A stretch of 15,247 nt of DNA from NCBI GenBank assembly GCA_023412635.1, contig JAEYNI010000200.1, positions 1-15,247 of the forward strand, in the 5' to 3' direction. The notes under the pieces were generated by a model. That model did not search any database. It saw nothing but the letters and a program-made list of their open reading frames with translations, and was not told the origin of the DNA. This DNA comes from Bacillota bacterium. Lineage in GTDB: Bacteria; Bacillota; Clostridia; Acetivibrionales; DSM-1351. Of the stretch, positions 1 to 7,878 are shown one piece after another (position 1 is the stretch's first letter; each line of letters starts with the position of its first letter). The position numbers were made by a program, and so were the translations under genes.

Positions 1-117
1 ATTGTCCCGAAAGGAATGAGACACAGACCGGTAGTTATGGCGTTGACCAAATTTTTGATGATCGAATTGGATGGGACACTAAATAAAGAAAACAGTGGTG
101 ACCTGTATGAAGATTAA
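1..117 (+). CDS. Cupin-domain protein, C-terminal fragment
   Basis: This reading frame is open from the first base and ends at TAA (115-117), giving the last 38 residues of a protein that starts outside the window. The fragment IVPKGMRHRPV near its start, followed by a strand with LIELDGT and a short acidic tail, matches the end of small single-domain cupins. In that family the P-x-G-x-x-H-x-P turn supplies the last metal-ligand histidine of the beta-barrel, and the next strand often carries an E-P/D-A/G-G-T motif. Many such proteins are annotated as mannose-6-phosphate-isomerase-like, but their substrates are usually unknown. The gene is followed by a hairpin terminator shared with the convergent xylanase gene. 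The family call rests on this short stretch only, and no function is assigned. Confidence 0.6.
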   Translation: MVPKGMRHRPVVMALTKFLMIELDGTLNKENSGDLYED

Positions 118-154
118 ATAAGGCAAGCCTGATATATTTATCTTGAAACATATA

Positions 155-191
155 AAAATGCTGAAGCAGAGAAATCTGCTTCAGCATTTTT
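155..191. terminator. Bidirectional intrinsic terminator
   Basis: A perfect 16-bp inverted repeat (155-170 and 175-190) has a GAAA loop, with an A run on its left side and a T run on its right. Read on the + strand it ends in TTTTT, so it can stop the cupin transcript. Read on the minus strand it also ends in a U tract and can stop the xylanase transcript, whose stop codon is about 10 bases away. The site lies exactly between two converging genes, as expected for a two-way terminator. Confidence 0.9.
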
Positions 192-201
192 AGTGGTTAT
201 T

Positions 202-3200
202 CTAAATAAGTTTTGCTTTCTTTAAAAGCTTTATAACTACGGTTGCACTTTCAGCTCTGGTAAAACTTTTTTTCGGTGTTATATTTCCTTCATTTCCTCC
301 GAAAATACCGTTCTTAATACAGATTGCTGCTCCCTCTTTTGCATATGAGGAAATCTTACCCGAATCCTTAAAGAGCTTTAGTTGATTTGCAGTATCCTCT
401 TGCGATACACTTACATCCATTCCTGCAATCTTCATAGCGTTTGCAAGCATTGTCATTGCTTGTTCTCTGGTAATCAAGTCATTTGTTCCAAACTTTCCGT
501 TTGAATACCCTGAGAGTATTCCATATTCATATGCAGTGTAAATGTGGTAGTAGTACGGATCGTCCTTTTTTACATCACTGAATTTATCCGGGAAATTTGT
601 GCCCTTCAAGCCTAGTGCTTTTACTATCATTGCTGCAAATTCTGCTCTTGTAATTGCCCTGTTTGGAGCAAAATTTCCATCGCCTACACCACTATCAATT
701 AATCTTGAACCAACTTCGTTAACATAACTCTCAGCCCAGTGATTTTCAACATCTTTAAATGTTACTGGATTCCAAATAAGTGTATAGGTACTATTTGTAA
801 TACTGTTTATCTTTGCATAGTACTTTCCATCAATAGATACTATTGTAGTGGGCACATGTGAGAGGGTGCCATCTTTATTAACTACAACTGCTGTTGTTAC
901 TTTTGATGGATCTATCCCATCTGGTATAGCTATGGTTCTTTCCACATAACTATTGAATTTAAATACTTCTACAGATTTAGTTCCACTTGTACAAGTTATC
1001 TCAAATTCAACAGGTTTTGCTACCACCTTATAATGGTTTTTGTCTGCAATATCTTGTACAATTTGGGCTGTATCATTTGAGGAGTCTGCAATAGTTACGT
1101 TTACTGTGATATTCTTTATATCTGTTTGTGCGCCAAATTGTTCTGCTACTCTATCGATATTGATCTGTGATACAGGCAGAGTATAGGTTGCATTACCCGT
1201 TTTTATTTCAAGAACTGCATCCTTGTTTTCCATGTTCTTGACTGTCTCACCATTTAATTTTGCTATTACAACATCTGAGTCACTGTTTGCTTGGATAGTT
1301 ATTATACTATTTGCTGATTCTGTTTTAAGTCTTTCTTCAATTTTTTTATCATCAAGAGTTACAGTGGTTACTGTTTTACCATCAACCTTTGTGGCTGTTA
1401 CTGTAGCTGATGTATCAGCCTTACCATTGACAAGGGTTACAACTCCGGTTTGCGCAGGCTTTGGTTCTGTCACAGGAGTAGTTGTGGTGCTTCCGCTTGA
1501 GTTTCCACCAGTATTCCCACCGGTGCTTCCGCCTGGGTTTGAATTAGCAGCAAATCTTGCAGTAACAGCGATGTTGCCTGTTACATTGCTATCTGTTCTT
1601 GTTGCTGTTTTAACACCATCGCTCCAATCTACAAAATGATACCCGTTGTTTGGTATAGCTGTTACTGCCGAACCACTTCCTCCTTGTACTACTGTTTGGT
1701 TGGCTACTCCCGATATTGATCCATTAGCACCAGCTATGTAAGTTAATGTGTAGGTGTTTGGTGCTACAGTTACAGGTACTATCGCACTTTGAGCTGTGGC
1801 TGTCTTTGTTCTAGGCTTGCTTTCATCGGTGTTCGTTATTACACAGAAGTAGTATATAGTGCCAACTGTGTTTGTTGGGACTTGTATAGCAGCCTCTGAG
1901 GTGGTAGCTATATTAATGGCACCTGCTGTTGTAGTGTCGGTGGTGTTACTGTACCACTGGTAGTTCAGTGTTCCGCTTGCTGTCTCTGCTTCAACAAAAA
2001 GTGTAGCAGTTTCACCAATCTTAACTGTCATGCTCTGTGGCTGAGTGGTTATTGTTGGAGCTTCTGCATCTAATCTGGATGCTATCGTTACTTCTACCGT
2101 TGCTGTATAGTTTCCTGTATTTGCATACCCATCTGGTATTGCTCCTAAGATTGCTGTAAAGGTATAGCTTCCTGCTATATTTGTGCTATATTTATCTGTA
2201 TCTACCCATTCATTTACTGGTACTGATATTGCTCCACCGCTTGTGTTTGCTGTGACACTAGTTGGCAGGTCAGCTATAACTTCTGCTGCATTAGCATAGG
2301 TTGCACTTCCCTCTGTTCCTGCACTAATATTGGGTATTGTAGCAAAGCTTGTTATTTCTTGGTTTGGCAATTTATCAGAATATTTTGAGTAATCAGGATT
2401 TGCTAATACAACACCCCAGTATGCATATTTTGCTTGTTGATCTGTATCAAAAAGCAGCGGTCTTTCAAGTCTTGAAATTGGGAAGGTTGACAGCCAAGTA
2501 TTAGCGTCAGAAATTCCCCATATGGTTACACCGCTAATGCAATCCTTTTCCTCATCTAACGCTTTTAAACCTTCAAACAACTGTTTATAACGGTGGCCCT
2601 GTCCAATCAGTATCTCTGACGGAACATCACTATCAGGTGTTGAATCAGCAAAGTCGCTAGTACTGTCATCATAATTGCTTACATCCAGCTCAGTGACCTG
2701 ATTGTCAAGGCCTGCATCTCCAAATTTCTTTATAGAATTAATAATAGAGCTTACTGAAGGCTGAGTACGTCCCAAATGGCTCTGATGGCCTACACCATCA
2801 ATTAGCTTCTCGTCTTTATTTACCTCTTGTACAAGATCATATAGGAAATCACGTTTTGCAGGGTCCTCTGTATTGTAATCATTGATATAGAGCTTACCAG
2901 TATAGCCTTTTGTAGCCAGTTCATCTTTTGCAGTTTTAAAGGCTACCTTGATATAATCTTTACCTGTTATTACAAACCACTTGCTTTTGCGCATTCCATC
3001 AGGCTCTGACGGGTCAATAACCTCATTTACTACATCATAATAGTCAATGTATTCCCCATATCTATTAATTATCAGCTCAATATAAGCTTTCATTCTATTT
3101 AGTACCAGTTCCTTGTTTGCAGCCTGTTTTACAGGATCTTTCTCTTTTAGAACCAAATCTCCATTTTCATCTGTTGTTGTTAATTCATCTCCGATTTCAT

Positions 3201-4566
3201 CTGTAAAGAGCCAATCCGGTGTCTGACTATCGCTAACTAATGCGTGCCAGCGCCACTTTAAATCATTGGCTTCTGTGTAATCTTTTATGTAGTCTGAAAA
3301 ATCTAGAATTAAATTTGCTTCTGTAATATCCTCAAGGGCAAGAAATGTATCAGGTAATATGGCACGCGGCATTGTATCATTTCTCGCTGCCATGCTGTTA
3401 AAATGCTTCTTGAGCAAATCCCCTGAAGCTCCGGTATACTCACCAGGTACTACTGCTGCTCCAATCTCAAAATAGCTTTGATATACATCCTTTAGTGAAG
3501 GTATATCAGTCTGTATATCTGAAGGTGGTATATAAGTGACGCAAAAGTCATCAATGTAGAAGGATGCTGTGTCACCCTTTGATTCTATATACAAGCTTAC
3601 TTCTTCTGCACCATATGCCATTATATAGTCAAAATTAAGATTAACCCATCCTTGGTTTGCAGTTATAACTTTTGGTTTATTTACAGAACCATAAAGATTT
3701 ACATACTTTGTTTCACCAGCAATAGTATACGCCATTGAAATAATGACTCCTGATTGATCGTTGCCTGGACCTGGTGCTAATTTTAGCCAAGTGGAGATAT
3801 TGTATTTTGAACCCTTTAGCATTTTTCCACTTACATCAAGAATAGGGCCGTCATTTTCATTTTCTCTTTCACTAACAAGTAAACTATATGTTCCATTTTT
3901 GCTGTCAGCCTCGGTTACGGTAACTTTACCGCCTAATCTTGAAGTAAAGCCCTGAGTTCTTTGGTCTTCAAATCCAATATTTTTCACACCAGCTCCCGGA
4001 GGAGTGATAGTTATATCATCAATATAGAAGGTATCAACAGCGTCACTGCTTTCAAAGTACAAAGTCTGCTCAGCCATATCTTCAGTAAAGGAATATGTAC
4101 CACTTATTTCATGCCAGTTCCTATCATTTATGCTGCCAGTTGAAGCTACCTGATTATAATCTGTGCTTGCATCGTCGGCTGCAGCTTTCTGTTGCATTGT
4201 CAGACTAATTGCACTTGGTGTTGTAGATGCATTAACTGATTTTACATTTGCTGTCATGGTGTAAGTTATATTTTTATCTAATTTGCCTAATGCATTAAAG
4301 CTTGCACCATTCCAATTACTACTTCTGCCAGTCACCTTTATGCTATTTGGTGCTGAAACTGCTGCCTCTTTAGATATATCAACATTAACTCCTGAGCCTC
4401 TCGGAGACCATCCCTGTGTTGTTCCATCATCAAAATTATACTCATAGCTCTTTATTTTAGCTGATGGTAATGTAGTTTCTGCGGCTTGAACTACCGGCAT
4501 GCTAATAGGTAATAATGAGGTTAAAACCAACGCTATTACCAAAAGCAAACTTATTTTTTTAGCCAT
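202..4566 (-). CDS. S-layer-anchored modular GH10 xylanase
   Basis: The 1454-residue protein is predicted to be secreted and held on the cell wall, where it would cut xylan or a related beta-1,4-glycan. In order it shows a signal peptide (1-28, VQA-A site); two CBM22-like modules (about 41-190 and 196-347, each opening with F-(D/E)-D-x-x-T-Q-G-(W/F)); GH10 (about 355-725); a bacterial Ig-like module (735-830); a second Ig-like module (835-930); a GxGS/W-x-D-type repeat module (937-1007); a Gly/Ser/Thr/Pro linker (1008-1042); an unrecognised region (1043-1265); and three SLH repeats (1270-1454). In GH10 the acid/base is E515 (YDVVNEV) and the nucleophile E626 (VTELDVS). GHQSH (593-597) and WGISDANTW are also kept. 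The usual glycone-side residues are changed: the conserved E-N-x-M-K region reads RNDTM (395-399), and the usual WH before SQTPDW is S445-D446. The start codon has an AGGAGGT site 6 nt upstream. The family call is firm; substrate preference is not. Confidence 0.93.
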   Translation of the reverse strand: MAKKISLLLVIALVLTSLLPISMPVVQAAETTLPSAKIKSYEYNFDDGTTQGWSPRGSGVNVDISKEAAVSAPNSIKVTGRSSNWNGASFNALGKLDKNITYTMTANVKSVNASTTPSAISLTMQQKAAADDASTDYNQVASTGSINDRNWHEISGTYSFTEDMAEQTLYFESSDAVDTFYIDDITITPPGAGVKNIGFEDQRTQGFTSRLGGKVTVTEADSKNGTYSLLVSERENENDGPILDVSGKMLKGSKYNISTWLKLAPGPGNDQSGVIISMAYTIAGETKYVNLYGSVNKPKVITANQGWVNLNFDYIMAYGAEEVSLYIESKGDTASFYIDDFCVTYIPPSDIQTDIPSLKDVYQSYFEIGAAVVPGEYTGASGDLLKKHFNSMAARNDTMPRAILPDTFLALEDITEANLILDFSDYIKDYTEANDLKWRWHALVSDSQTPDWLFTDEIGDELTTTDENGDLVLKEKDPVKQAANKELVLNRMKAYIELIINRYGEYIDYYDVVNEVIDPSEPDGMRKSKWFVITGKDYIKVAFKTAKDELATKGYTGKLYINDYNTEDPAKRDFLYDLVQEVNKDEKLIDGVGHQSHLGRTQPSVSSIINSIKKFGDAGLDNQVTELDVSNYDDSTSDFADSTPDSDVPSEILIGQGHRYKQLFEGLKALDEEKDCISGVTIWGISDANTWLSTFPISRLERPLLFDTDQQAKYAYWGVVLANPDYSKYSDKLPNQEITSFATIPNISAGTEGSATYANAAEVIADLPTSVTANTSGGAISVPVNEWVDTDKYSTNIAGSYTFTAILGAIPDGYANTGNYTATVEVTIASRLDAEAPTITTQPQSMTVKIGETATLFVEAETASGTLNYQWYSNTTDTTTAGAINIATTSEAAIQVPTNTVGTIYYFCVITNTDESKPRTKTATAQSAIVPVTVAPNTYTLTYIAGANGSISGVANQTVVQGGSGSAVTAIPNNGYHFVDWSDGVKTATRTDSNVTGNIAVTARFAANSNPGGSTGGNTGGNSSGSTTTTPVTEPKPAQTGVVTLVNGKADTSATVTATKVDGKTVTTVTLDDKKIEERLKTESANSIITIQANSDSDVVIAKLNGETVKNMENKDAVLEIKTGNATYTLPVSQINIDRVAEQFGAQTDIKNITVNVTIADSSNDTAQIVQDIADKNHYKVVAKPVEFEITCTSGTKSVEVFKFNSYVERTIAIPDGIDPSKVTTAVVVNKDGTLSHVPTTIVSIDGKYYAKINSITNSTYTLIWNPVTFKDVENHWAESYVNEVGSRLIDSGVGDGNFAPNRAITRAEFAAMIVKALGLKGTNFPDKFSDVKKDDPYYYHIYTAYEYGILSGYSNGKFGTNDLITREQAMTMLANAMKIAGMDVSVSQEDTANQLKLFKDSGKISSYAKEGAAICIKNGIFGGNEGNITPKKSFTRAESATVVIKLLKKAKLI

Positions 4567-4673
4567 GCTCCTACCTCCTATATCTGTTATGTGTTTTTCG
4601 TACTACTTACAAAGTCAATTACTGTTCGAAAATCAAGTAACGCTATACCCCATTGTCTTTTTTCCTTCTACGT

Positions 4674-4702
4674 ATTATAGTACATATTTGTGAATAATTG
4701 TA
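4674..4702 (-). promoter_or_regulatory. Putative xylanase promoter
   Basis: On the minus strand a perfect TATAAT (4674-4679) lies about 107 bases before the xylanase start codon. The hexamer 17 bp upstream (TACAAT, 4697-4702) is a poor -35, as is common for promoters that need an activator. The paired direct repeats at 4711-4742 lie just upstream. The -10 element is seen directly; its use as the start site is inferred. Confidence 0.45.
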
Positions 4703-4710
4703 TAGGTTTG

Positions 4711-4742
4711 CCTGAAATGTATAAATATTGTCCTGAAATGTA
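4711..4742 (-). promoter_or_regulatory. Two direct repeats, 21 bp apart, before the xylanase promoter
   Basis: The 11-mer CCTGAAATGTA occurs at 4711-4721 and again at 4732-4742, a start-to-start distance of 21 bp (two helical turns), so both copies face the same side of the DNA. They end 9 bp upstream of the weak -35. This geometry is typical of activator sites for AraC-type proteins, including AraC-type response regulators that control carbohydrate genes in Clostridia. No such regulator is in the window, so the partner is unknown. Confidence 0.45.
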
Positions 4743-4754
4743 AAATGAACTAGA

Positions 4755-4789
4755 AAAAGAGCCAGACATATCTTTAATCTGACTCTTTT
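4755..4789 (-). terminator. Terminator of the polyamine transport operon
   Basis: A 12-bp stem (4755-4766 with 4778-4789) lies about 45 bases past the potD stop. Read on the minus strand it pairs completely, with one G-U pair (4762/4782), and ends in UUUUU from 4758-4754. Read on the + strand the same position is a C-A mismatch. The strand bias fits a terminator for potD transcripts moving leftward. It also separates the operon from the xylanase promoter. Confidence 0.8.
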
Positions 4790-4835
4790 GTTGAATATAA
4801 ACTTAAACTTATTCACTTTTTTCTACTAATATTGT

Positions 4836-5909
4836 TTACTTTACTGATACCTCTGTCCAAATTCTGTCGTAGTCCTTGATGGAGCCTGCAAGATCCTCAA
4901 ATACTTCGCAATTGGCTATCTGCTCGTCGGTGGGGTATGCTGCAATATCCTCGAGAAGATCAGGTGACATTTTTTTCTTTGCTTCGGTATGAGGTGTGGA
5001 ATAACCAATATAGTCAGCATTGGCAAAGGCTATGTCGGTTTCACACATAAAGTTTATAAACTGTTCAGCTTCCTTTTGGTGCTTGGTATTGCTGAGAACA
5101 ACCATTGAGTCGAACCAAAGGTTGCTTCCCTCCTTGGGTATAACATATTCCAGATCAGGATTTTCACGTTTCATAAATACCGCGTCTCCCGACCATACTA
5201 CTGCAAAGGCAGCCTCGCCCATAATCATTTTATCCTTTACTTCATCGCCAACGTAGGATTGAACCATTCCCAATTCCTTTTGTCTAATCAGCTCGTCCTT
5301 AGCCTTTTCAAGCTCATCCTGGTTTTTTGTATTCAGAGAGTATCCCAGCTTTTTAAGAGTAATTCCTATGGAATCTCTCTGACTATCAAGCATGTACACC
5401 TGCTTTTTATACTTTTCATTCCAGAGAATATTCCAACTGTCAACAGGATCGGTAACCATGGTTTTATTGTATATTATTCCCACCGTCCCCCACATATATG
5501 GTACAGAGTACTCATTGTTAGGGTCAAAGGCCAGGTTTTTAAACTTTTCATCAATGAACTTGTAATTGGGTATATTGTTTAAATCAAGCTTGTTGACCAT
5601 ACCCTCATCAATCATACGCTTAATCATATAATCCGATGGAATGGCCACATCATAATCGCTGCCACCTGAGCTAAGCTTTGTATGCATAATCTCATTGTCT
5701 GCGAAGGTATCGTATACAACATTTATATTGTATTTTTCCTGAAACCTTTCAATTACATCTTCCCCAATATAGTCACCCCAGTTGTATACCTTCAAAGTTA
5801 CTTTCTCACCAGATTTTCCTCCCGCGGATTCTGATGCTCCACAGCCAGCTAATATTGTTGTTGAAAGGATTACTGTCGAAACCAGTAATTTTGTTAAAAG
5901 TTTTTTCAT
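4836..5909 (-). CDS. potD: Spermidine/putrescine ABC transporter, substrate-binding lipoprotein PotD
   Basis: This 357-residue lipoprotein would bind polyamines outside the membrane and deliver them to PotBC. It has a lipoprotein signal with lipobox LAGC, so the lipidated cysteine is C23. The mature protein opens with LKVYNWGDYI, the hallmark start of PotD/PotF proteins; W44 and Y47 match polyamine-stacking aromatics. Later VVWSGDA and NLWFDSMVV match the regions that hold the PotD pocket Trp and the Trp-x-Asp pair that holds the amine. Length is normal for the family. It is the last gene of the operon, 45 bp after potC, has its own GGAGG site, and is followed by a terminator. Substrate choice between spermidine and putrescine cannot be told from this reading. 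Confidence 0.93.
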   Translation of the reverse strand: MKKLLTKLLVSTVILSTTILAGCGASESAGGKSGEKVTLKVYNWGDYIGEDVIERFQEKYNINVVYDTFADNEIMHTKLSSGGSDYDVAIPSDYMIKRMIDEGMVNKLDLNNIPNYKFIDEKFKNLAFDPNNEYSVPYMWGTVGIIYNKTMVTDPVDSWNILWNEKYKKQVYMLDSQRDSIGITLKKLGYSLNTKNQDELEKAKDELIRQKELGMVQSYVGDEVKDKMIMGEAAFAVVWSGDAVFMKRENPDLEYVIPKEGSNLWFDSMVVLSNTKHQKEAEQFINFMCETDIAFANADYIGYSTPHTEAKKKMSPDLLEDIAAYPTDEQIANCEVFEDLAGSIKDYDRIWTEVSVK

Positions 5910-5954
5910 ATCTCGGTTACCTCCAAATTAGATTCTTGTATATGACGTAAAGCA

Positions 5955-6761
5955 TCAGGAGTCATACTGCTTTTTTCTTTTTTCTTCCCTTGCAGAACGT
6001 ATATTAATTAATATTAATAACAACAGAACACTAACAAACATCAAGGTTGATAATGCATTTATGGTTGGCTTTACTCCTGTTCTGGCCATAGAGTAAATGG
6101 TTATGGACAGATTTGAGACTCCCGAACCCGAAGTAAAATAGCTGATAACAAAGTCATCAATGGAAAGGGTAAAAGCCATCAAAAAGCCCGAAATAATACC
6201 AGGCATTATCTCTGGAATTATTACTTTCCTAAAGGCATACATTGAAGTGGCACCAAGGTCCAAAGCAGCCTCATACATATGCTTGTTCATCTGCCTCAGC
6301 CTTGGCAAAACAGATAATATTACATATGGTATGTTGAAGGTAATATGAGCCAGCAGCATGGTGATAAAGCCAAGCTTTAAACCTATGAGTGAACCTATGA
6401 AAACAAACATTATCATCAGCGATACCCCTGTTACTATATCAGGGTTTAGTACCGGTAAATAAGTCAGGTTCATAACCATGGTCTTTTTGAATTTCTTCAT
6501 ATTATGTATACCAATGGCTGCAAAGGTGCCAATTATAACTGCTATAATTGAAGAAAGTATTGCAAGCAGCAGTGTGTTATACAATGAATCCATTATCTGA
6601 GAGTTTTCAAAAAGCTCCCTATACCATTTCAGGGTAAACCCCGACCAGTTTCCACGGGATTTTGATTTATTAAAGGAAAAAACTATAAGCACTACAATGG
6701 GAAGGTACATGAAAAGTAAAATCAACCCAAGGTAAGATTTCATTATAATTCTTTTTACCAT
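5955..6761 (-). CDS. potC: Polyamine ABC transporter permease PotC
   Basis: This inner-membrane permease of 268 residues has about six hydrophobic segments, the first at residues 8-30. The cytoplasmic EAA loop, which docks the PotA ATPase, is at about 164-184 (EAALDLGATSMYAFRKVIIPE). The N-terminal pattern FNKSKS and the sequence SIDDFVISYF near the C-terminal third are typical of PotC. Its ATG overlaps the potB stop within ATGGTAA, a 7-bp overlap that implies translational coupling, and the ribosome site GGGAGGGGGAG lies inside potB. It should pair with PotB to form the channel for PotD-delivered polyamines. Confidence 0.93.
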   Translation of the reverse strand: MVKRIIMKSYLGLILLFMYLPIVVLIVFSFNKSKSRGNWSGFTLKWYRELFENSQIMDSLYNTLLLAILSSIIAVIIGTFAAIGIHNMKKFKKTMVMNLTYLPVLNPDIVTGVSLMIMFVFIGSLIGLKLGFITMLLAHITFNIPYVILSVLPRLRQMNKHMYEAALDLGATSMYAFRKVIIPEIMPGIISGFLMAFTLSIDDFVISYFTSGSGVSNLSITIYSMARTGVKPTINALSTLMFVSVLLLLILINIRSAREEKRKKQYDS

Positions 6762-7582
6762 AGAGCTGCTCCCCCTCCCTTATCCTCATCAAACTTGGAC
6801 ATAACCCCAATACTGATAAGTATTAATATCATCATTACCATTGAAATGGCAGAGCCAAAATTCCAGTCACTAAGCTGTATAAATTGCCTTTCTATAAAAT
6901 TTCCTATAAGTGTATACTGCCCTCCGCCAAGAAGCTTTGATATAACAAAGGTTGTTACAGCAGGCATAAATACCATGGTTATTCCCGACATAACCCCTGG
7001 TATGCTCAGAGGAAGGGTTACTCTGCGAAATACAGTTAAGCTGTTCCCGCCCAAGTCCTGAGCAGCTTCGACCAGCTTACTGTCTATCTTCATAAGCACA
7101 GTATAGATGGGCAGTATCATGAAAGGCAGGAAGTTATATACCATACCCAAAACTACAGCTGTATCTGTATACAAAATATCTATTTTAGGCAAGTGAAAAA
7201 AGGACAATATTGAATTTATTATTCCGTTTTTCTCGAGCAAGGTAAGCCATGAATAAGTTCTAAGTAAAAAGTTCATCCACATAGGGATAATGAACAACAT
7301 GGACAAGGTAGTATTTTTACTAAATTGTTTACTGGCTAAAATCATCGCCACGGGATACCCCAGTATCAAACAGACTAAGGTGCTGAATAAGGCCAGTCCT
7401 AATGATTTTAGAAGCACCGATATATATATCGGATCACAGAATTTATAAAAGTTGTCCAGAGTAAACCTTATTCCCTGTTCATCTCTTACGGTAAAAGCAT
7501 AAAAAAGGATCAGGAATGATGGAACAACAATAAAAATTATCATCCATATCAGATATGGATATGAAACCCACTTTTTGTTCAC
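6755..7582 (-). CDS. potB: Polyamine ABC transporter permease PotB
   Basis: This is the second permease of the polyamine importer, with about six membrane segments and the EAA docking loop at about residues 172-191 (EAAQDLGGNSLTVFRRVTLP). The best start is GTG at 7580-7582, reading MNKKWVSYPY, because GGAGG sits 5 nt upstream; this gives 275 residues. An in-frame ATG 33 bases further upstream would add residues encoded by the repeat element and has no ribosome site. The gene overlaps potC by 7 bp. It is separated from potA by a 287-bp structured element, whereas these two genes usually abut or overlap in Clostridia. The ribosome site of this gene is the last part of that element. Confidence 0.92.
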   Translation of the reverse strand: MNKKWVSYPYLIWMIIFIVVPSFLILFYAFTVRDEQGIRFTLDNFYKFCDPIYISVLLKSLGLALFSTLVCLILGYPVAMILASKQFSKNTTLSMLFIIPMWMNFLLRTYSWLTLLEKNGIINSILSFFHLPKIDILYTDTAVVLGMVYNFLPFMILPIYTVLMKIDSKLVEAAQDLGGNSLTVFRRVTLPLSIPGVMSGITMVFMPAVTTFVISKLLGGGQYTLIGNFIERQFIQLSDWNFGSAISMVMMILILISIGVMSKFDEDKGGGAALW

Positions 7583-7878
7583 ATTAACCTCCATGAGCCG
7601 CAATAGCGGCCACAAAATGTAACGAAAATTGTTTCTCCTTATATCCGCTATAACGAGGCTCCTGCCTCGTTGAAACGCTTCAAGGTAATAAAATATTTCT
7701 ACAATAGAAAAATTTTATATGAACTAGAGCGTTATAAGGCGAATAAAGGAGGTTAATTGGCCATGTGCGCTTTCAAAATATTTGATAGTATTTGTAAATA
7801 TTTTGAATATTTCACGGCCATAAATTCATAGGTTAGCTTGGAATACGAGCGTTAGCGAAGTCTTTCAAGCTAACCTCC
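7583..7878 (-). repeat. Structured repeat element, copy 1 (potA-potB gap)
   Basis: This is a hairpin-rich element read here on the minus strand. The first hairpin is a perfect 10-bp stem (7831-7840 with 7866-7875) that covers the potA stop codon. The second is a long arm closed by GGCC (7759-7762 with 7816-7819), with CAAAATATTT pairing AAATATTTTG inside it. The third is an arm closed by CTCCTT pairs (7635-7644 with 7743-7751). Inside it lie a 7-bp stem TATAACG (7649-7655 with 7730-7736), a competing 8-bp hairpin (7652-7659 with 7664-7671), and a 14-bp hairpin with one mismatch (7688-7701 with 7705-7718). The fourth is a GCCGC/GCGGC hairpin (7597-7601 with 7606-7610) just before GGAGGTTAAT, the potB ribosome site (7583-7592). 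ATTAACCTCC, the exact complement of that site, is at 7748-7757. Copy 2 precedes the amino acid binding-protein gene. GGAGGTTA occurs at both ends of this copy. Its nature, RNA switch or mobile repeat, is open. Confidence 0.75.

Noticed and set aside
1223..1639. Plus-strand open frame of 138 codons
   Set aside because: It is antisense to the linker and nearby low-complexity modules of the xylanase gene; its Val/Leu/Pro-rich content mirrors that composition.
7583..7615. Upstream ATG start for potB at 7615
   Set aside because: It would encode element sequence, and a GTG with GGAGG 5 nt upstream at 7582 gives a normal PotB start.
7583..7878. IS200/IS605-derived mobile element, from a terminal hairpin followed by TCAT
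   Set aside because: No transposase gene or defined target tetranucleotide can be shown, and two copies are too few to fix the ends. Kept only as one explanation for the repeat.
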